The notes: generated by a model not told the origin, from the letters alone. A DNA stretch of 64,000 bases from Earliella scabrosa (GCA_022605405.1 JABYQQ010000008.1:558001-622000), one strand, 5' to 3'. Counted from the first letter of the stretch, positions 13,328-26,105 are shown. Program-made: numbers and translations.

Positions 13328-14047
13328 GGCAGGGGAGGGAGAGCTGTGGAAATACCAACCGAGAAGGATATGACCAGACTCGACGGAAGGGGGGACGGAA
13401 CTCGCAGGGAGTGATGGTCGTTGGAAGAGGCTGGACGAGGACGCTCGCTCGCTCTCGCTTGCCCGCCTTCCACAGCCTCGGCGCCTCCGCTCTGCCGCCA
13501 TGTGCCTCCCCCCGCCGGCGACGCTGATTGGCTCCTCGCCCAGGATCGTCACCGATTACACATCCTCTTGCTTACTGTCCTCCGCATATTCTGCTCACTA
13601 ACCAACCACTCATCCTGCGCTCGACCGTGCTTGCTTTACTTACTGCGTGTGTCCCAAGTCTCGTGCACTCCACTACGGCCAAGTTCAACTGTGGCGTGTT
13701 CCTGAGTCGGCCCGGATCTGGTTGTGCAAGCATATGGGTCGCACAGATAACCTCTCTAGGAGATTTGCACGCCTCATGATCAAGTCGTTGTCAATGGTCA
13801 TCCAGACATAGAGCACAGCGCATGGTCATCCTTTTGATATGGAGACGCCGCGCGCAGTTACCGAGAGTTACTGCGGGTCAGTCTCCACACCGAGTCTATT
13901 CTCAAGCTAGCTGCGGCGAAGTCATCCGTATTCTCAGCTCACGGTTCCGCGGGCTGTTCCGTGAAGTTAAACACGCCCGTCTGAAGTGGTGAAGCACTTC
14001 AGATTCGAGTATACTGAAGACATAAGATCGATCCCTCGCAGCCCAGG
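13328..14047. other. Intergenic region upstream of the HECT ligase gene
   Basis: About 720 bases. The part next to 13328 is GC-rich and serves as ligase promoter; several small open frames at 13400-13780 lack any domain or splice pattern. The part near 14047 is the 3' flank of the SRPBCC-like gene. Confidence 0.45.
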
Positions 14048-14698
14048 TCACTGCTGCTCTGCACGGGCTTTCAACGCCTCCCCCATAGCATCGAAGCTCT
14101 TCTGTAGGTTCTTAGACAAGAACCACTTGATCGTGAACGCCCCTATGCCAGCAAACACTTCGCGTGCTTCGTACTTCGTCCTGCCATCTTCGGTTTTGCT
14201 CAGAGCCTGCCATCGTTCACCTCTAATGAACCATGCCGGGAAGAGGGTCTTCCAGGCTAGACGGTGCGTCTCTTCGTCGAAGTGGATTATTTGCTCAAAA
14301 GCTTTGATCGTGCGCACGGAGTCGTCCATCGTGGGAGGGATGTGTGTGTGCATGAGGAGATATTGGCCTAAAGCGGGTGTCTGGCCTTCGAGCTTTGTCT
14401 TCGATTTGTCCACGATGTCCTGGACTCTCCTGAATGTTGGCGGGCTGGATATGAGCTGTTGGCCGTTCAACTAGAATTGTATGGAACGCACACAAATGGA
14501 TTCCTAAAAGCATAGACGATTAGTTCCCACCGACCGACATCAAAGAAAAGTATGCACAGACCACTCCTTGTACGTAGAGAAGTTGCTCAGTATTTCCCAT
14601 ACTTGTTCTATGGGGGCATCGATGTCGATTTCCGTCCAGATCGTCAATGGGCCTGAGTAGGTGGGCTCAGGTAGATTGCTCGACGGTCTGTTTGACAT
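14048..14698 (-). CDS. SRPBCC/START-like (polyketide cyclase/Bet v1 fold) domain protein, possibly frame-damaged
   Basis: Small predicted ligand-binding protein of the SRPBCC fold; the ligand is unknown. Exon 1 (14562-14698) encodes MSNRPSSNLPEPTYSGP and then TIWTEIDIDAPIEQVWEILS, the typical first strand and helix of the fold, ending in FSTYKEW. After an intron with a good CTAAT branch site, exon 2 starts at 14503 with NPF, so the junction restores the common WNPF motif. The main downstream block (14048-14470, from LNGQQLISSPPTF to EALKARAEQQ) is in another frame. The 23 bases between (14471-14493) begin GT and end AG but are unusually short for an intron. Either this is a 23 nt intron, or a weaker donor inside exon 1 is used, or the gene carries an indel and is a pseudogene. 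The fold assignment is from pattern only. Head-to-head with separase. Confidence 0.65.
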
Positions 14699-15077
14699 CT
14701 AGTGTTTCAAGATGAAGACACTTCAAGTTGTGGACTTTGAGCCACGAGGGTGCGACTTACCTCGTAACTGGGTGCACTGGTCTTGTGTCGGCTAGTATTC
14801 AGACCTGGAGTACAGCGGTCGATGCCAACCCCGTACGGCCGTTTGGCAAACGCTACATGGTTGACGTCAATGGCCCTCAGGCAGAGTTCAGATTGACAGG
14901 TTCGCCGTCGGACGGGAGTAATGACTTGAGCGCTTCCCAGGGCTCAGCCACGTGGAGGATCGCGATCACGTGAAAGCACGCGTCCACGAGGGGCGCCTGT
15001 TCAAGCTGTTGACTGCCACCTCTTGTGCTCTTGAAGACCTCCGAAAAGACTCCATTGCTCTCTTGTCCTCTCCCACT
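14699..15077. promoter_or_regulatory. Divergent promoter region, SRPBCC-like gene / separase
   Basis: The 379 bases between two divergent start codons must hold both promoters. I see no clear TATA box. Alternative upstream in-frame starts for separase exist (frame open from 14952), but 15078 is the first that gives a low-complexity, Thr/Ser/Arg-rich N-terminus like other separases. Confidence 0.4.
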
Positions 15078-18000
15078 ATGCCTCCCGCAACGAAGATACG
15101 TCAACCTACGACCCGGATGACCCGTACAGCATCCTCCTCCAAGTCCAAACCCCTATCCTCCACATCTCCCGATGACCTCGCCGACAAACTAGCCACCACC
15201 CTCACCATCTCCGATTCTAAGGGCAAGAGGAGAGCAGCTGCGCCAACTCCCGAGGAACGCAAGGCGAACGCTATGCGCGCTGTGAACCTGGCCTCCAAAA
15301 GTCTATCCGCCATTCTCGAGTCTGGTTGGAAGGCTTCAGAAGCCAAACCTGCCGACCGTACCACAGCTTCAACCATCACGAAACACGCAGCTGCTGCCCG
15401 GAAGGACCTTACCCTCTTACGTGAGCCGAGTCCTGGAGAGGTTGACCTGGAGCGTGCCGCGTCGAGCATAGTGGGAAAGCTCATCAGTCTAGAGATGGTA
15501 CGTCCTCATCTCACCGCCGCCCAGACTACGTCTAATTCTAGATGAAGTACAATGCAGCTCTTGGCCTTCTCCAAGATATGCGCGGCCCGTTGATTTTGCT
15601 CTACCACCCCTCCGCCTCACCTGAGACTACTGCGTCTCCACTACACCTGCTCGCTCTCCCTCTCTATGACGGGCCCATCTCGGATCTGCATCTAAACCTC
15701 ATCTCGACCTATCTCTTGCACACCATACTGGTACTCACTCAGACCGCAACCGACATTTCCGCCCTAACTCATGCCTTGCACGACGCAAGTAGTCCGACCC
15801 TGCTCTCCTGGGCACCCACGTTCTCCCAGCTTCCCGAGAAGCAGCAAGATCACCTCTACACTCGGGCATACACCGTTACCTCCCGTCTCGCCTCTTCCAA
15901 TATCCCAGCGACGTGCGCATACTCTCTGCGTGCTTACTCGCTTCTTTGTCTGGCCCACACTCGCCCCTCCGTTGTTCCCCCACATACGTACTGGGAACAA
16001 GCGGTCAAGTTCGCTGGGGTGTTTGCTGGCACTGACTCCGTCTCTCCCCAGGAGGGCGCGAAGTCAGTCTGTGATTCATACGCCCGCCTTGTTGATTGCG
16101 TGGAACAGCGGCCAGATCGCACAGAGTTCATGGCCGGGCCTGCTTTTGCACGCTTCTGTGAATACTGGAGTCGATTCGCCAAACAGGTACGCAAGTATGA
16201 GATCCCCCTCTGAGCAATCACTGACTCTTCGGCCAAGGCGGGCGATCTGCGTGCGCTCGAGCGGATCGGTCGAATCACACACGCTGCCAGCAACGATGCA
16301 CCTCCAGAAGAACGCACTGTCATTGAAACTTCGACGCTTTCCACAACGCTCGCGCGTGCGTTGCTGGTGTTCGAGCACTGGTCAGGTACGCTTTCCTAGC
16401 TCTTCTTCTAGACTCGCGATACGACCCCGATTCGTCTGCAGAACATGCATCCGACTTCTTGTCGAAGATGCAGGAGGTATCAGGCGTTATCAGACGCTGC
16501 GGGCCTTCGCTCGCCCAGAGCAGTTCAGACCACGACAAGGTCAAGCGTGGGCTTGAACGTCTCCGTCGTGCCGTGACGAAGATAGTTGAGCCAGCTGACC
16601 AAGACGTCCCATCCGAGATCAAGTCATGTGCGAGAGCGATCCTGGAGCGGATCGTGGACGTTCTGTGCGAAGCCATCACTCAGGTATGGTGCATTTCCTC
16701 TTGCAACCCATGTGGCAAACTCTCCAAGCTCATGTCACGCGTAGCGCAACGCACAGACGTCAAGCACGTTCACACCCGCCTTGGAGGGCCTATTCACCCT
16801 CGCGCGCACATCCTTTGTCCTGAACAATCCGGATACCTACCAGGCCGCGCATGCGCATCTTGCGCGCGCGACGTCCCTTCTATCGTCTGTGCCGTCAGAC
16901 TCGTCGATCTCCGCAGTGTCTTTAGCGAGCTACACTCGCTATGTCGCAGGAGTGTACTACTCACTCGCGGGACAGCTGCAGCAAAGCGGCCGCTATGACC
17001 ATACCGTTCGGTTCCTCGAAGATGGATGTCGACTTGCTACACGGGCCTTGGAGATGTATCGCGCGGCGAAGAGTGGAACAGAGGGCAAGGATGCGGATGG
17101 GGAGAGCAAAGGCAAAGAAGATGCGTGGAAGAGCCTCGAAGAACAACTCTATAGACGATGGGAGCTCCTTGGGGTCTGTCATGCGAAGACGGGTGATCGC
17201 AAGGTGCGCCTTGAGCTCAGCACTCATTTCGTCGACATGCTCTCTAAACGCTTCGCCAGCTTGCGTATGAAGCCTTCTTGGGGAGCATCAAAGCGTTCCC
17301 CTTCACACAACACTCATTCGTCCAGCTCGCGCGGACAACCCCGCCATCCCTCCTGTTCGACAACACGCCCGCGCTCAGGCCCCTCGGCGCGCTGCTCGAC
17401 CGTGTCACCTACATCGCCACATGCGAGCTCTTCCAAGCGCCCAGCTCCGTCTCTGCGCTTTCATGGTTTCCAGCAGATGGCGCGGAACTCGACCAAAGCA
17501 CCAAGTGTGTCATCGGCGCGCTCCTCGAGAGACAGATCGCGAGTCTTGAAGAGAGCCGATGGAAGCAAGGGGTTAAGGAGGTGCTCGAAGTCCTCCTGGA
17601 CGACGCGCTGCTCGTATACGACCCAGAGGAAAGGCCCGTGCGCCATGTCCGCGTGCTACTGAGAAGGATGGAACTCGCGTACCACTCCAATGCCTCTGAT
17701 GCCGATCATGGCAAGATAGAGGTCGCAAGCGCGGAAGCGCAGACTTTGCTAGCTCGCAAGGTGCGTCTGCGGTCTCTGCGATGAGCTGTACGAGTGGCTG
17801 AGCTATGAACTAGGACTTCGCGCTAGATGCGCCCCTCGCGCGTTTCTGCCCTGAGTTCCTCGCCTCCCTTCGTCTGTGGCTCGCCGTGCACGCACACCGC
17901 ACACGAGATGCAGCGCGCTCCGCGGCCATCATCGAGCATGCAGAGGAGGCGTGCAAGATTGTCCGGAGCATGATCCCAGTTACCGCTCCCAGACTGTCCT

Positions 18001-21000
18001 TGGCTCCCGGACGATCCCCGAAGGACAACCTTGAGGTAGCTGAACCGCCTAAAAGGACGACAAGAGGCTCGAGAGCTGCTCCCCGAGCGAAGACCGCGAC
18101 AACCCGCGCAAGAGCACCGCCGGTCACACCGAAGAAACGTAGAGGTGAGGTCCACAGTAGACCGGTGTTTCGACATTGGAGAGCAGGAATGTGCTAACGA
18201 AAAACTTCGCAGCACTGGACCCGGTGTCCATGAACACTGCTGCTGTGTCTCCTCCAAAGAATGCATCTGGCGCCGCCGTGCAGGGCAAGATGGAGTTTGA
18301 TGACTTTGCAAAGCTGATCAAGCTCTTGCGTGAGTGGTGGCAAGATGACCAGTACAGTCGTTTCAACGAGCTGACATGGTCGCACAGGGATGGTGTCACA
18401 TCTCATCGGCCTTGTTGGTCATGTACTCGTGCGTGTTCAGCTGCTGAATGCTGCCCGACGGCTATGTGAGCGCCACGTCGGCATTGCTTCGGAGGGTGAG
18501 TTCCCATCCGTAATGCCCATGACTGAAACTCACTGACGTCGTATCAGTTTATGTGTCGCTGACAATCGATACTGCGCACGAGTACGTGAAGCTTGGACGC
18601 GCCGAGAAGGCTGTATCCGTGTTGGCGCACGTCCTACCTGCAATCCGGGGCGGCTCACTGCCACCAGATGTGGTCATCCTGTTCCTGCTGCGCTACTCGG
18701 AGGCATTGGCTGCTAGCGGCGAGGTTCTCAAAGCATCGGTTACTTATTGTGATGCCGTCGCAGCAGCGTCGGACTTCGTTGCGGAGGAGAAGGGACTGCC
18801 AACAGCGCAGCGAATCCGTGTCCGCACTGCGCTTCTCGAGCGTGCGGCCGAGGCAGCATTGTCCTACGCCGCGATTCAGGACGCCAGGGTGAGTATGTCG
18901 TTTGCGTGCAGGCGCTCTTGCTGACGCGTTCTCTATGGACATAGGACGACCCAACGTCGTCGATCGAGGGGCTACTGCAAGCCCTCCGACTTTGGAACCG
19001 CGCGATTGACACGATCTCGCGACTCCAACCCTCAGCGCCTAAGGAGCAAGTCGACGACAATCCATTCGAAGTCAAGCCAAAGCCCGCAGAGGATGCGGAC
19101 TCGAAGGCCGCACCTCAAGAGACGCGCGTCCTCTCCCCAAGGGCCTCTCGCGGGCAAGTCTTGCTTGACTCCTCCGGCTGGCGCCTCGCAGAAGGTCTCC
19201 TCTCGACATTGCTCTCGCTCTCGCAGGCATACGCGGCGCGTGGGTCCGCGCGCGAGGCCGAGTTCTTCGCGCAGCAGACGAAGGAGCTCGCGCAGTCGCT
19301 GCACGCCCCGGTCATGATCAGCCGCGCGCTTGCGCAACAGGGCGAGCTTCAGATCCACCTCGGGCAGTTGCAGGAGGGCCATGCGTCGCTTCTCGCTGCC
19401 GCGGAGCTCGTCATGCACCTCAAAGGCCCTGATGCGGCGGAGGTGAGACGGTTGATGGGACAGTTTAGCCAGCTCAGCGCGGATTCCAAGGGCGCGAAAC
19501 AACTATTTGAGGAGGCAGCCGGGCTATTGGACGAGCTGGGATGTGTGTTTGCGAGCTTGGAGGGGGGCAATCCGTGAGTACATTGATCAAAGAGAAGCGT
19601 ATTGTTAGGCTAATGGAACGTTGTGTAGGGCAAGAAAGTCCATGGGTATGTCGCCGAGGTCGATGAATGGGCAGTTGTCGGAAAGCGTGCTGGCACCGAC
19701 GTTGCTCGCACGGGTCTTGAGACATCAGAGTAGGTCTCTGAACGTGTTCTTGTCTCCGCATATACTCACATCATCATCGTCGTAGTCTCGCTTATGCACG
19801 AAGTTGGCGAAGAGTATACGAACTTGCTAGAGCGTTTCGCGAAGCTGCCGCACAACGCCGACGCTAAGGTACATTATAGTCTTTCATAATTACGATCATG
19901 AAAGCTAAACGAAATGTCCACAGGCAGAAGAGATCGCTCTCCGCGCAAAGCTCACACTCGATGAAGTATACTCGCGCTTCCGCGCAGATATGTTCTTGAG
20001 TTCGCTCGCAGAATCTGGTATGCTACAACGCACCCCATGCTCATTGATACCAAACTGACCACCGTATAGCAATGACCATACCCATGGGTATGTCAGGAGA
20101 CATCGTGCCTTCATCAGCATCGCAGGATATGCTGGAGTCCCTCTCGACCGCAGAGAAGCTGTTCTGGGAACACATGAGCTTCATCGCCCGACGTGGACAT
20201 GTCTCTTCTGTGCGCGAAGCCGCGATTTGTCTTGCCCTTATCCGGACTTTCCGGACCAGCTTGGGGCGCGGCGACAAGTTCACGCCGGTGTTGGCTGCCC
20301 AACTGCTTGGTGAGCGCGGTCATCCGCATCCCACGAGCGATGTCTTCTCACTCAGTCTGCGCAGACGCATCCACCGTAACAACGCTGCGTCGAGAGATGC
20401 TGGAAGTCATCCGACACAAGTTCCTGAACATGCACGCGATGGACGACCTGCAGTGGCCGCTCATTACTCCTAACGGATCTCCCCTGCCACCATCATCGAG
20501 GCCCAAACCAGTTTCTCGATTCAGCAACTCATTGTTGTCTGACGACGAGGAGCCGATGGACGATGTAGACCTCAAAGCCTACTGGGAGTCTGTTGCGAAG
20601 CGATACGAGGCGCAGTGCTTCGACTCACAGAAGATGTCCCAGAGTCAAGCAGACTCACTTCCCCCACACTGGACCGTTGTCAATGTCAGCGTCACGGAGG
20701 ACAGGCACACGATGTTCGTCACCCGACAGTGTGCTGGCAAGAAGCCGCTCATCTTCTGCTTACCCCTGAAGGGCAGGCGCGAGGGACAGGAGGACGAGCA
20801 TCTGACATACGAGGATGCAATTAATGAACTCCAGGACATCATCCGTCTTAGTGATGAGGGCACTCGCCAGGCCGTCGACGTGAAGAAGAACGACAAGGCA
20901 GCGCGGGTAGCATGGTGGAAGGCTCGGTCGGAGTTGGACACGCGGTTACGCGAACTTCTGGGCGACATTGAATTCTGTTGGTTAGGTGCCTTCAAGGTAA

Positions 21001-22267
21001 GGACGATGCATATGAACGATCCCAACAATGACTGACGTCGAATTGCAGACAATCTTCACTCCTCCCCGTGATCTGTCATCTGAAGATCTTGAGGCATTGA
21101 GGATTCGCTTGGATGCGGTGTTCCAAGGCAGCCTCGTGTTCCAGGACAAGAAGCCGAAGATGCGTGTCGCCCTCGACGATGGGCTACTCGAATGCTTTTC
21201 GACTCTATCGCCGTCTTGCCGTGATGAAGAGCTCGAAGACCTGGTCTACTTCATCCTCGACCTATACCAATTCCATGGAATCCCTGTTGCAATATCGGAG
21301 GTCGACATGGATCAGGTGGTTGTCGAACTCAGGAATACGCTCGAAGAGCACACTGCGCGTGTGAAGGATCGCGAGTCTCAGGACAACGACAGCCACGTCT
21401 TCCTCGTGCTCGATAAGAACGTGCAAGGCATCCCATGGGAGTCTCTTCCTATCCTAAGAGGCAAGAGCGTCAGTAGGATACCGAGCATGGACTTCTTGTT
21501 GGACCGACTCGAGTTCTCCCATTGGCGGAAGTGGGAAGACGGCCGGCCGCAAGAGGGTCTGGTTGACCAAGCTGCGGTTGATCCTCGAAAGTCATACTTC
21601 GTCCTCAATCCTAGCGGGGACCTGAAGGCTACAGAGGATCGCTTCTCCGCATGGCTCAAGGGAATGAAGACTGTCGGCTGGGACGGAATCATCGGGCGTG
21701 CACCGAGCGAGCAACAGCTTATTGATGCACTGACAAATCGGGACTTGGTGATGTAGGTTGCAGTCTCTCTTATCCCTGAAGATAGTGCGCTAAATGATAG
21801 CAACAGATACTTCGGTCATGGTGGCGCCGAGCAGTATGTGCGCTCACATAAGATCCGTCATCTACCACGGTGTGCTGCCACTATGCTATGGGGCTGTTCC
21901 TCGGGAGCGTTGAAGTACATGGGTGACTTCGACCGAATTGGGACACCCTATCACTACATGCTAGCAGGATGGTGAGCGCGCTGTTATCTTACGCTCTCAG
22001 GCCTTCTTTACTGACTAAGCACGCTGTAGTCCGACGCTCATTGCGAACCTATGGGACGTGACCGACCGCGACATCGACAAGTTCTCACAATCCGTCTTCG
22101 ACGACTTACATCTCACTGCGGATTCCGTCAAGCAGTGGCGCGCCGATGCTGAGGGGTCCGATAGGACGTCGGTCGTGAAAGCTGTGGCAAAAGCGAGGGA
22201 ATGCTGCAAGCTGAAATACCTGACTGGAGCAGCACCAGTCGTGTACGGGATACCCTTCTATCTGTAA
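15078..22267 (+). CDS. ESP1: Separase (ESP1/CUT1), peptidase family C50
   Basis: Cysteine protease that cleaves the kleisin subunit of cohesin at the metaphase-anaphase transition and is held inactive by securin. The gene spans 7.2 kb with many short introns; I estimate about 1,900 residues, normal for the family. The N-terminal two thirds (from MPPATKIRQPTTRMTR) is alpha-helical, repeat-like sequence with little motif conservation. The C-terminal catalytic domain is unmistakable: SYFVLNPSGDLKATEDRF (about 21595-21645), then the His of YFGHGGAEQYV (His codon 21817-21819), and the nucleophile in ATMLWGCSSGALK (Cys codon 21895-21897), ending PTLIANLWDVTDRDIDKFS and PFYL. Exon 1 probably ends at the GTACGT following ISLEM (about 15496). 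The 3' end lies 144 bases from the convergent F-box gene. Confidence 0.93.
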
Positions 22268-22411
22268 CGTGGTTGTACTTCAATACCGGGAACTCTTGAC
22301 GATCTACATGACTAACACCATCATCTGGCTGGAATCGCGAGGGCACATATCTACTGCTACAAGTCTAGAGATGTGAAGGGCAGAAACGTCCGGGGGAATA
22401 ATGCTTGGTAA

Positions 22412-24136
22412 CTAGTCCATCTGATCCACCTCCACCTGAACCACCGCCATGCCTTCCAGCTCCTGCATGAGCTGAGCTGCGACCTCCTTCGTCCAGCCTC
22501 CTACCTGGAACAGATCCACCTCCTTCAACACTCCATAAACAACACGCCTGATGATCGTCTCGTACAACGGGGCGTACCCCTCGAAGGGGTCGCGTGGTAC
22601 GTCGAGGAACTCCAGCGCTTCCAGTTTGGGACATGCACGAAAGCCAGGATCTAGGTCGGGTTCGTCCACTGGAGCTTGCCGACCAAGCAACCTGACCAAC
22701 GGAAGCACGGTGAGCGCACTGGATGAGACGACACGCAACCGCCGGAGCGCCTGCATCCCATCCAACACCCCATTCCATGACGCGCCAATCGAGGAAATTG
22801 AGAAGGGTTCGCGAAACCCGCTCACGACGAGGGTCTCGACCCCGGATACGTCAAACGGTATGCTCGAGAGGTAGCCCGACAATGCCATCGCACTGTCTAG
22901 CTCCTTCGACGCCGTGATCTTGATCTCCAAGGCTGGCTCCCCGAACGTGGCGTCAGAGTCGTGAAACGCACGGAGGAAGAATCGGGCATGTGTGTCAGGT
23001 AGCGCCTCGAATAAGAGTTCCATCCGCTTGATACCGACGAGACACTTGAGGTTGGAGGTGGATTGTTCTGGGATGAACCAATAGGACGGCGGAAAGTCAG
23101 TGTACTGTGCCGTCGCGAGGCGAAGAGCTGCGGAGGGAGGGATAGTGATGTGGGATAGGATTTCGGTCATTCCGGAACCGGGCTGAGTGACAATCTGCGC
23201 ACGCTTGAGCCTGGGCAGCTCGATCAGGAGGTCTGATCTGATCTGAGCAAAGCTGTCGTCGAGCTGGATACGTTGTCCCGGGCAGGCATAGTTGAGGGTT
23301 TCCAGAAGTGGGCAATAGGACAGGAGGTTCAGTAGCTGTGCGGCGGGGAGCTGACGGTTCTTTCGGATGCTCAGGTGTACGATGGAGTTGGCCAACGCAA
23401 ATCGTAGACCTATGTCGAAGTGTCCCATGTCGAGACAGCGCAGCAATGGGGCGGTTTTCTCGAAGACGAGTGGGGGCATCCTTGAGAGCTGGTTTGCTCT
23501 AGAATCCTCGATGCTCCCGAGAACCTCGAAATGAAACTCCTCCAACATGGGTGCGGAGCCTCGGAATATGTTGATGAACGCTGCGATATCCATGCCGGAA
23601 GAGTAGTGGACGGTCAGCCTCACAGCTCGCACCCGATGAAGCTCGTCTTGAATCGCCTGGACCGCCCCTCTGGAAACGTAACCGTGGGGGCCTCGGAGCG
23701 ACAGTTTGACGCCTAGACCCTTTGAGCGCTTGAAGAACGTGTCCGCCGCGACCCTATTGTGAAGAGGTACAGCGGTCCATAGTCGTGCAGCGCCGACTGC
23801 GACGCGTCGCCAATGACTACAGACGTGAGTGGCGGTAACCAGATTGGCCGTGTGTCTTCGACGAGGCCACGGCAGGTTCACGAGGTTGAGGAATATTTCG
23901 ACGAGTAGTTCGGTGGGAAGCCTGTTGACAAAGGCTGCCATGTTCCTGAATCGCTTCAGGTTCGCTAGTCTGAGGGTAATCTGTTGAAGTGCCTCTATGC
24001 ATGGGCCACTCTCCTGTTCGTAGTATCTCAGGATTTCGTCTCGGGAGGTGACTCCAGGGATGCTATAAGAGGCAGAATGAGTAGCTGACGATTGATGTGA
24101 TCCATACTCGCATACTCACATAGATGGGAGAGCCAT
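22412..24136 (-). CDS. F-box/LRR-like protein 1 of the array
   Basis: Predicted substrate receptor of an SCF ubiquitin ligase; the target is unknown. I join two exons, 24120-24136 and 22412-24062, to give 555 residues starting MALPSIIPGVTSRDEILRYY. The first exon is only 17 nt but has a GTGAGT donor, and the second follows a TATAG acceptor in phase. The F-box-like segment is VNRLPTELLVEIFLNLV followed by the HVCSHWRRVAVGAARLW motif typical of basidiomycete F-box proteins. The rest is leucine-rich with degenerate repeats. If the short exon is wrong, an internal Met (MAAFVNRLP, 23941) would start the protein directly at the F-box and lose a plausible helical lead-in. It belongs to a same-strand array with the next three genes. 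Confidence 0.85.
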
Positions 24137-24372
24137 GAGTCACTCTGCCGGTGGTTGGTCAGAGATGGTGATTTAGGGATGGTGGTCGTCGCTGGACGAA
24201 CGTGGACATTGAACAAGCGCCCGTGTGATTCGCGAGCGTCTCAGCAGCTTGCTTATGGTGCACTGGCCGCACAAATCGATGACTCCTGAATATAAGTACT
24301 TCATCAGACACGAAGGTACAGTCGCGACGGTATTCATGACAATGACAACTTTGAAAACCATAGAAAGCAAAG

Positions 24373-26031
24373 TCAATCCTCGCCCATATCAATCTCCACG
24401 CCCCGCTGCTTCAACGTCGTCCGCAACGCCACCGGCAACACGATCGGACAGTCTGACAGCTCTATCCTCTCCAAGCCCACCCCTTCCTGCTCCGATGAGC
24501 GGGCAAGGAGAACATCATGTAGCTCGTTCTGCCCGCTTGAAGCAGGCAAGTCCACCCTGACAAACTCCAGCGCGCGCAGTCGCGGACAGAGCAGATCGAT
24601 CCCATTCGGCCTCGATTGAAGCGCGTTGAGCAGGCCCGACGTGTAGTGGGGAAGGAGGGTGACGACGCGCAGGGTGCGCAATACCGGGAGGCTTTCGAGG
24701 GTCATGATCCAAAGAGCGATGGGTATCGAGGGGTGAACGATATCGGCGGCACCGGGAAGCGTAGCACCGGTAAGTACGAGCACCTCGATGCACGACGTGT
24801 CGAAACGCCATTTGCCTAGCAGACCCGGGCGAGGGTAGACGGTATTGTGAAAAAACTCCATATCCAGTGCGGGACGCTGCAACGTATCTTCCATGTAGTG
24901 ATCAGCCCGGATTTGTGCGTGGTGCGTGGACCAGGTAACTTGCAGCCTTCGTAGGCCTTCGAGGCAGAGCAGGGAGGATGCGTGGGTGAGAGTGCGCTCG
25001 GGCGTGAGGTGGAAGATGCTGGCACTGATGGGCGAATATAGCCGGAGTTTTGTCTGCGTTGGCAAGGAAATCACTGCTAGAATGCGGGGGATGCACACGT
25101 CGGGATGGATGATGAGGTTTAGAGACCGAAGGCTCCGGAGCGAGACCTTTGCCTCGGACCGGAGGCCGACGTACTCGTCTCGATTGCATCGACCGGTGAG
25201 GCCGACGTACTCGTCTCGATTGCATCGACCGGTGAGGTTGACGGTCTCGAGGCCAGGGCATGCCCTAAAGACTCCGAACATGGTCGTGAGGGATGGTAGA
25301 TCGAGTGCTCTGGTCAGGAGGTCGAGGTGCACGAGTGCGCTGGATGGGCGTACGACGAACGAGACGTCGTGCAGAACAAGGGAACGCAACAACGGGACGT
25401 GGCCACTAAACATCGGCTGCTGGAGTCGCACGGCGGAGTTGTCAGGCTCGTCGCCGTCATTCGCTCCAGACGTGTTTTTGATGTCCAATTCCTCGAGGTT
25501 AGGGGCGGGAGCTGTGAGGGACAGTAGCACGACCGTTATCGCCGAAGGCCTCGGCATGGCTATGTGGAGAGAGCGAATGCGATGTGCGGCCGTATTGAGA
25601 AGCTTAGCGGTGGTGGCCGTCGCGAAACGGGTTTGTGAGATAGAGAGCAGGGTAGGTTCCGACCGCATGAGGAACTCCTCGACGCCATCTGGATGGTGAG
25701 CCGCAAATGAGGACCATAGGCAAGGGTCTCCAATGGCCACCGCACGCCAGTGCTTGCACACATGACTAGCGACGATGAGATCGGAGTTCGTGCCTACGCC
25801 GCTCTGGAGGTAGGAGAAGATGATGCTAAGCAGCTCGGTCGGAATACGGCATATCAGGGAGACGGAGTTATGCAAGGATTGGAGCCGTGAGATTTCGGCG
25901 AGCGTCGCCTGAATCTGTGTCCGACATTGCACAATTCTTGTTGCCACCAAATCGCGGATATCGTCTGGAGTCAAGGCATCGAGTGAGATATCGGTGAGGC
26001 CTCCACGGGTGTCGTTGGTGTCCGACATCAT
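24373..26031 (-). CDS. F-box/LRR-like protein 2 of the array (tandem paralogue a)
   Basis: Single-exon gene of 552 residues. An N-terminal helical lead (PDDIRDLVATRIVQC) is followed by the F-box ICRIPTELLSIIFSYLQ and the SHVCKHWRAVAIGDPCLW motif, then a leucine-rich region. It is a tandem copy of the next gene: sequence is shared over the whole coding length, in the 3' flank and in the promoter. It contains a perfect 36 bp in-frame direct repeat (25162-25197 and 25198-25233) that doubles the 12-residue unit LTGRCNRDEYVG; the paralogue has this unit once, so the duplication is recent and specific to this gene. The likely role is SCF substrate recognition, inferred from the F-box alone. Confidence 0.86.
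   Translation of the reverse strand: MMSDTNDTRGGLTDISLDALTPDDIRDLVATRIVQCRTQIQATLAEISRLQSLHNSVSLICRIPTELLSIIFSYLQSGVGTNSDLIVASHVCKHWRAVAIGDPCLWSSFAAHHPDGVEEFLMRSEPTLLSISQTRFATATTAKLLNTAAHRIRSLHIAMPRPSAITVVLLSLTAPAPNLEELDIKNTSGANDGDEPDNSAVRLQQPMFSGHVPLLRSLVLHDVSFVVRPSSALVHLDLLTRALDLPSLTTMFGVFRACPGLETVNLTGRCNRDEYVGLTGRCNRDEYVGLRSEAKVSLRSLRSLNLIIHPDVCIPRILAVISLPTQTKLRLYSPISASIFHLTPERTLTHASSLLCLEGLRRLQVTWSTHHAQIRADHYMEDTLQRPALDMEFFHNTVYPRPGLLGKWRFDTSCIEVLVLTGATLPGAADIVHPSIPIALWIMTLESLPVLRTLRVVTLLPHYTSGLLNALQSRPNGIDLLCPRLRALEFVRVDLPASSGQNELHDVLLARSSEQEGVGLERIELSDCPIVLPVALRTTLKQRGVEIDMGED
25162..25233. repeat. Perfect 36 bp tandem direct repeat inside an F-box gene
   Basis: Two identical 36 bp units back to back, in frame, encoding LTGRCNRDEYVG twice within the leucine-rich region of the minus-strand F-box gene. 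Confidence 0.95.
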
Positions 26032-26049
26032 GTTCGTGCTGAGGCTGTG

Positions 26050-26105
26050 CCAGGGGACGACGCGTTTTGGCGCTCAGTGCATCCCCTAATTTAGCCAGCA
26101 CTGAG
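26050..26105 (-). promoter_or_regulatory. Conserved upstream block shared by the two tandem F-box genes
   Basis: The block around 26057-26100 (with GACGCG, TTTGGCGCT and CCTAATTTAGC on the plus strand) recurs almost unchanged at 27932-27980 upstream of the paralogue. It marks the duplicated promoter segment just upstream of each start. Confidence 0.6.
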
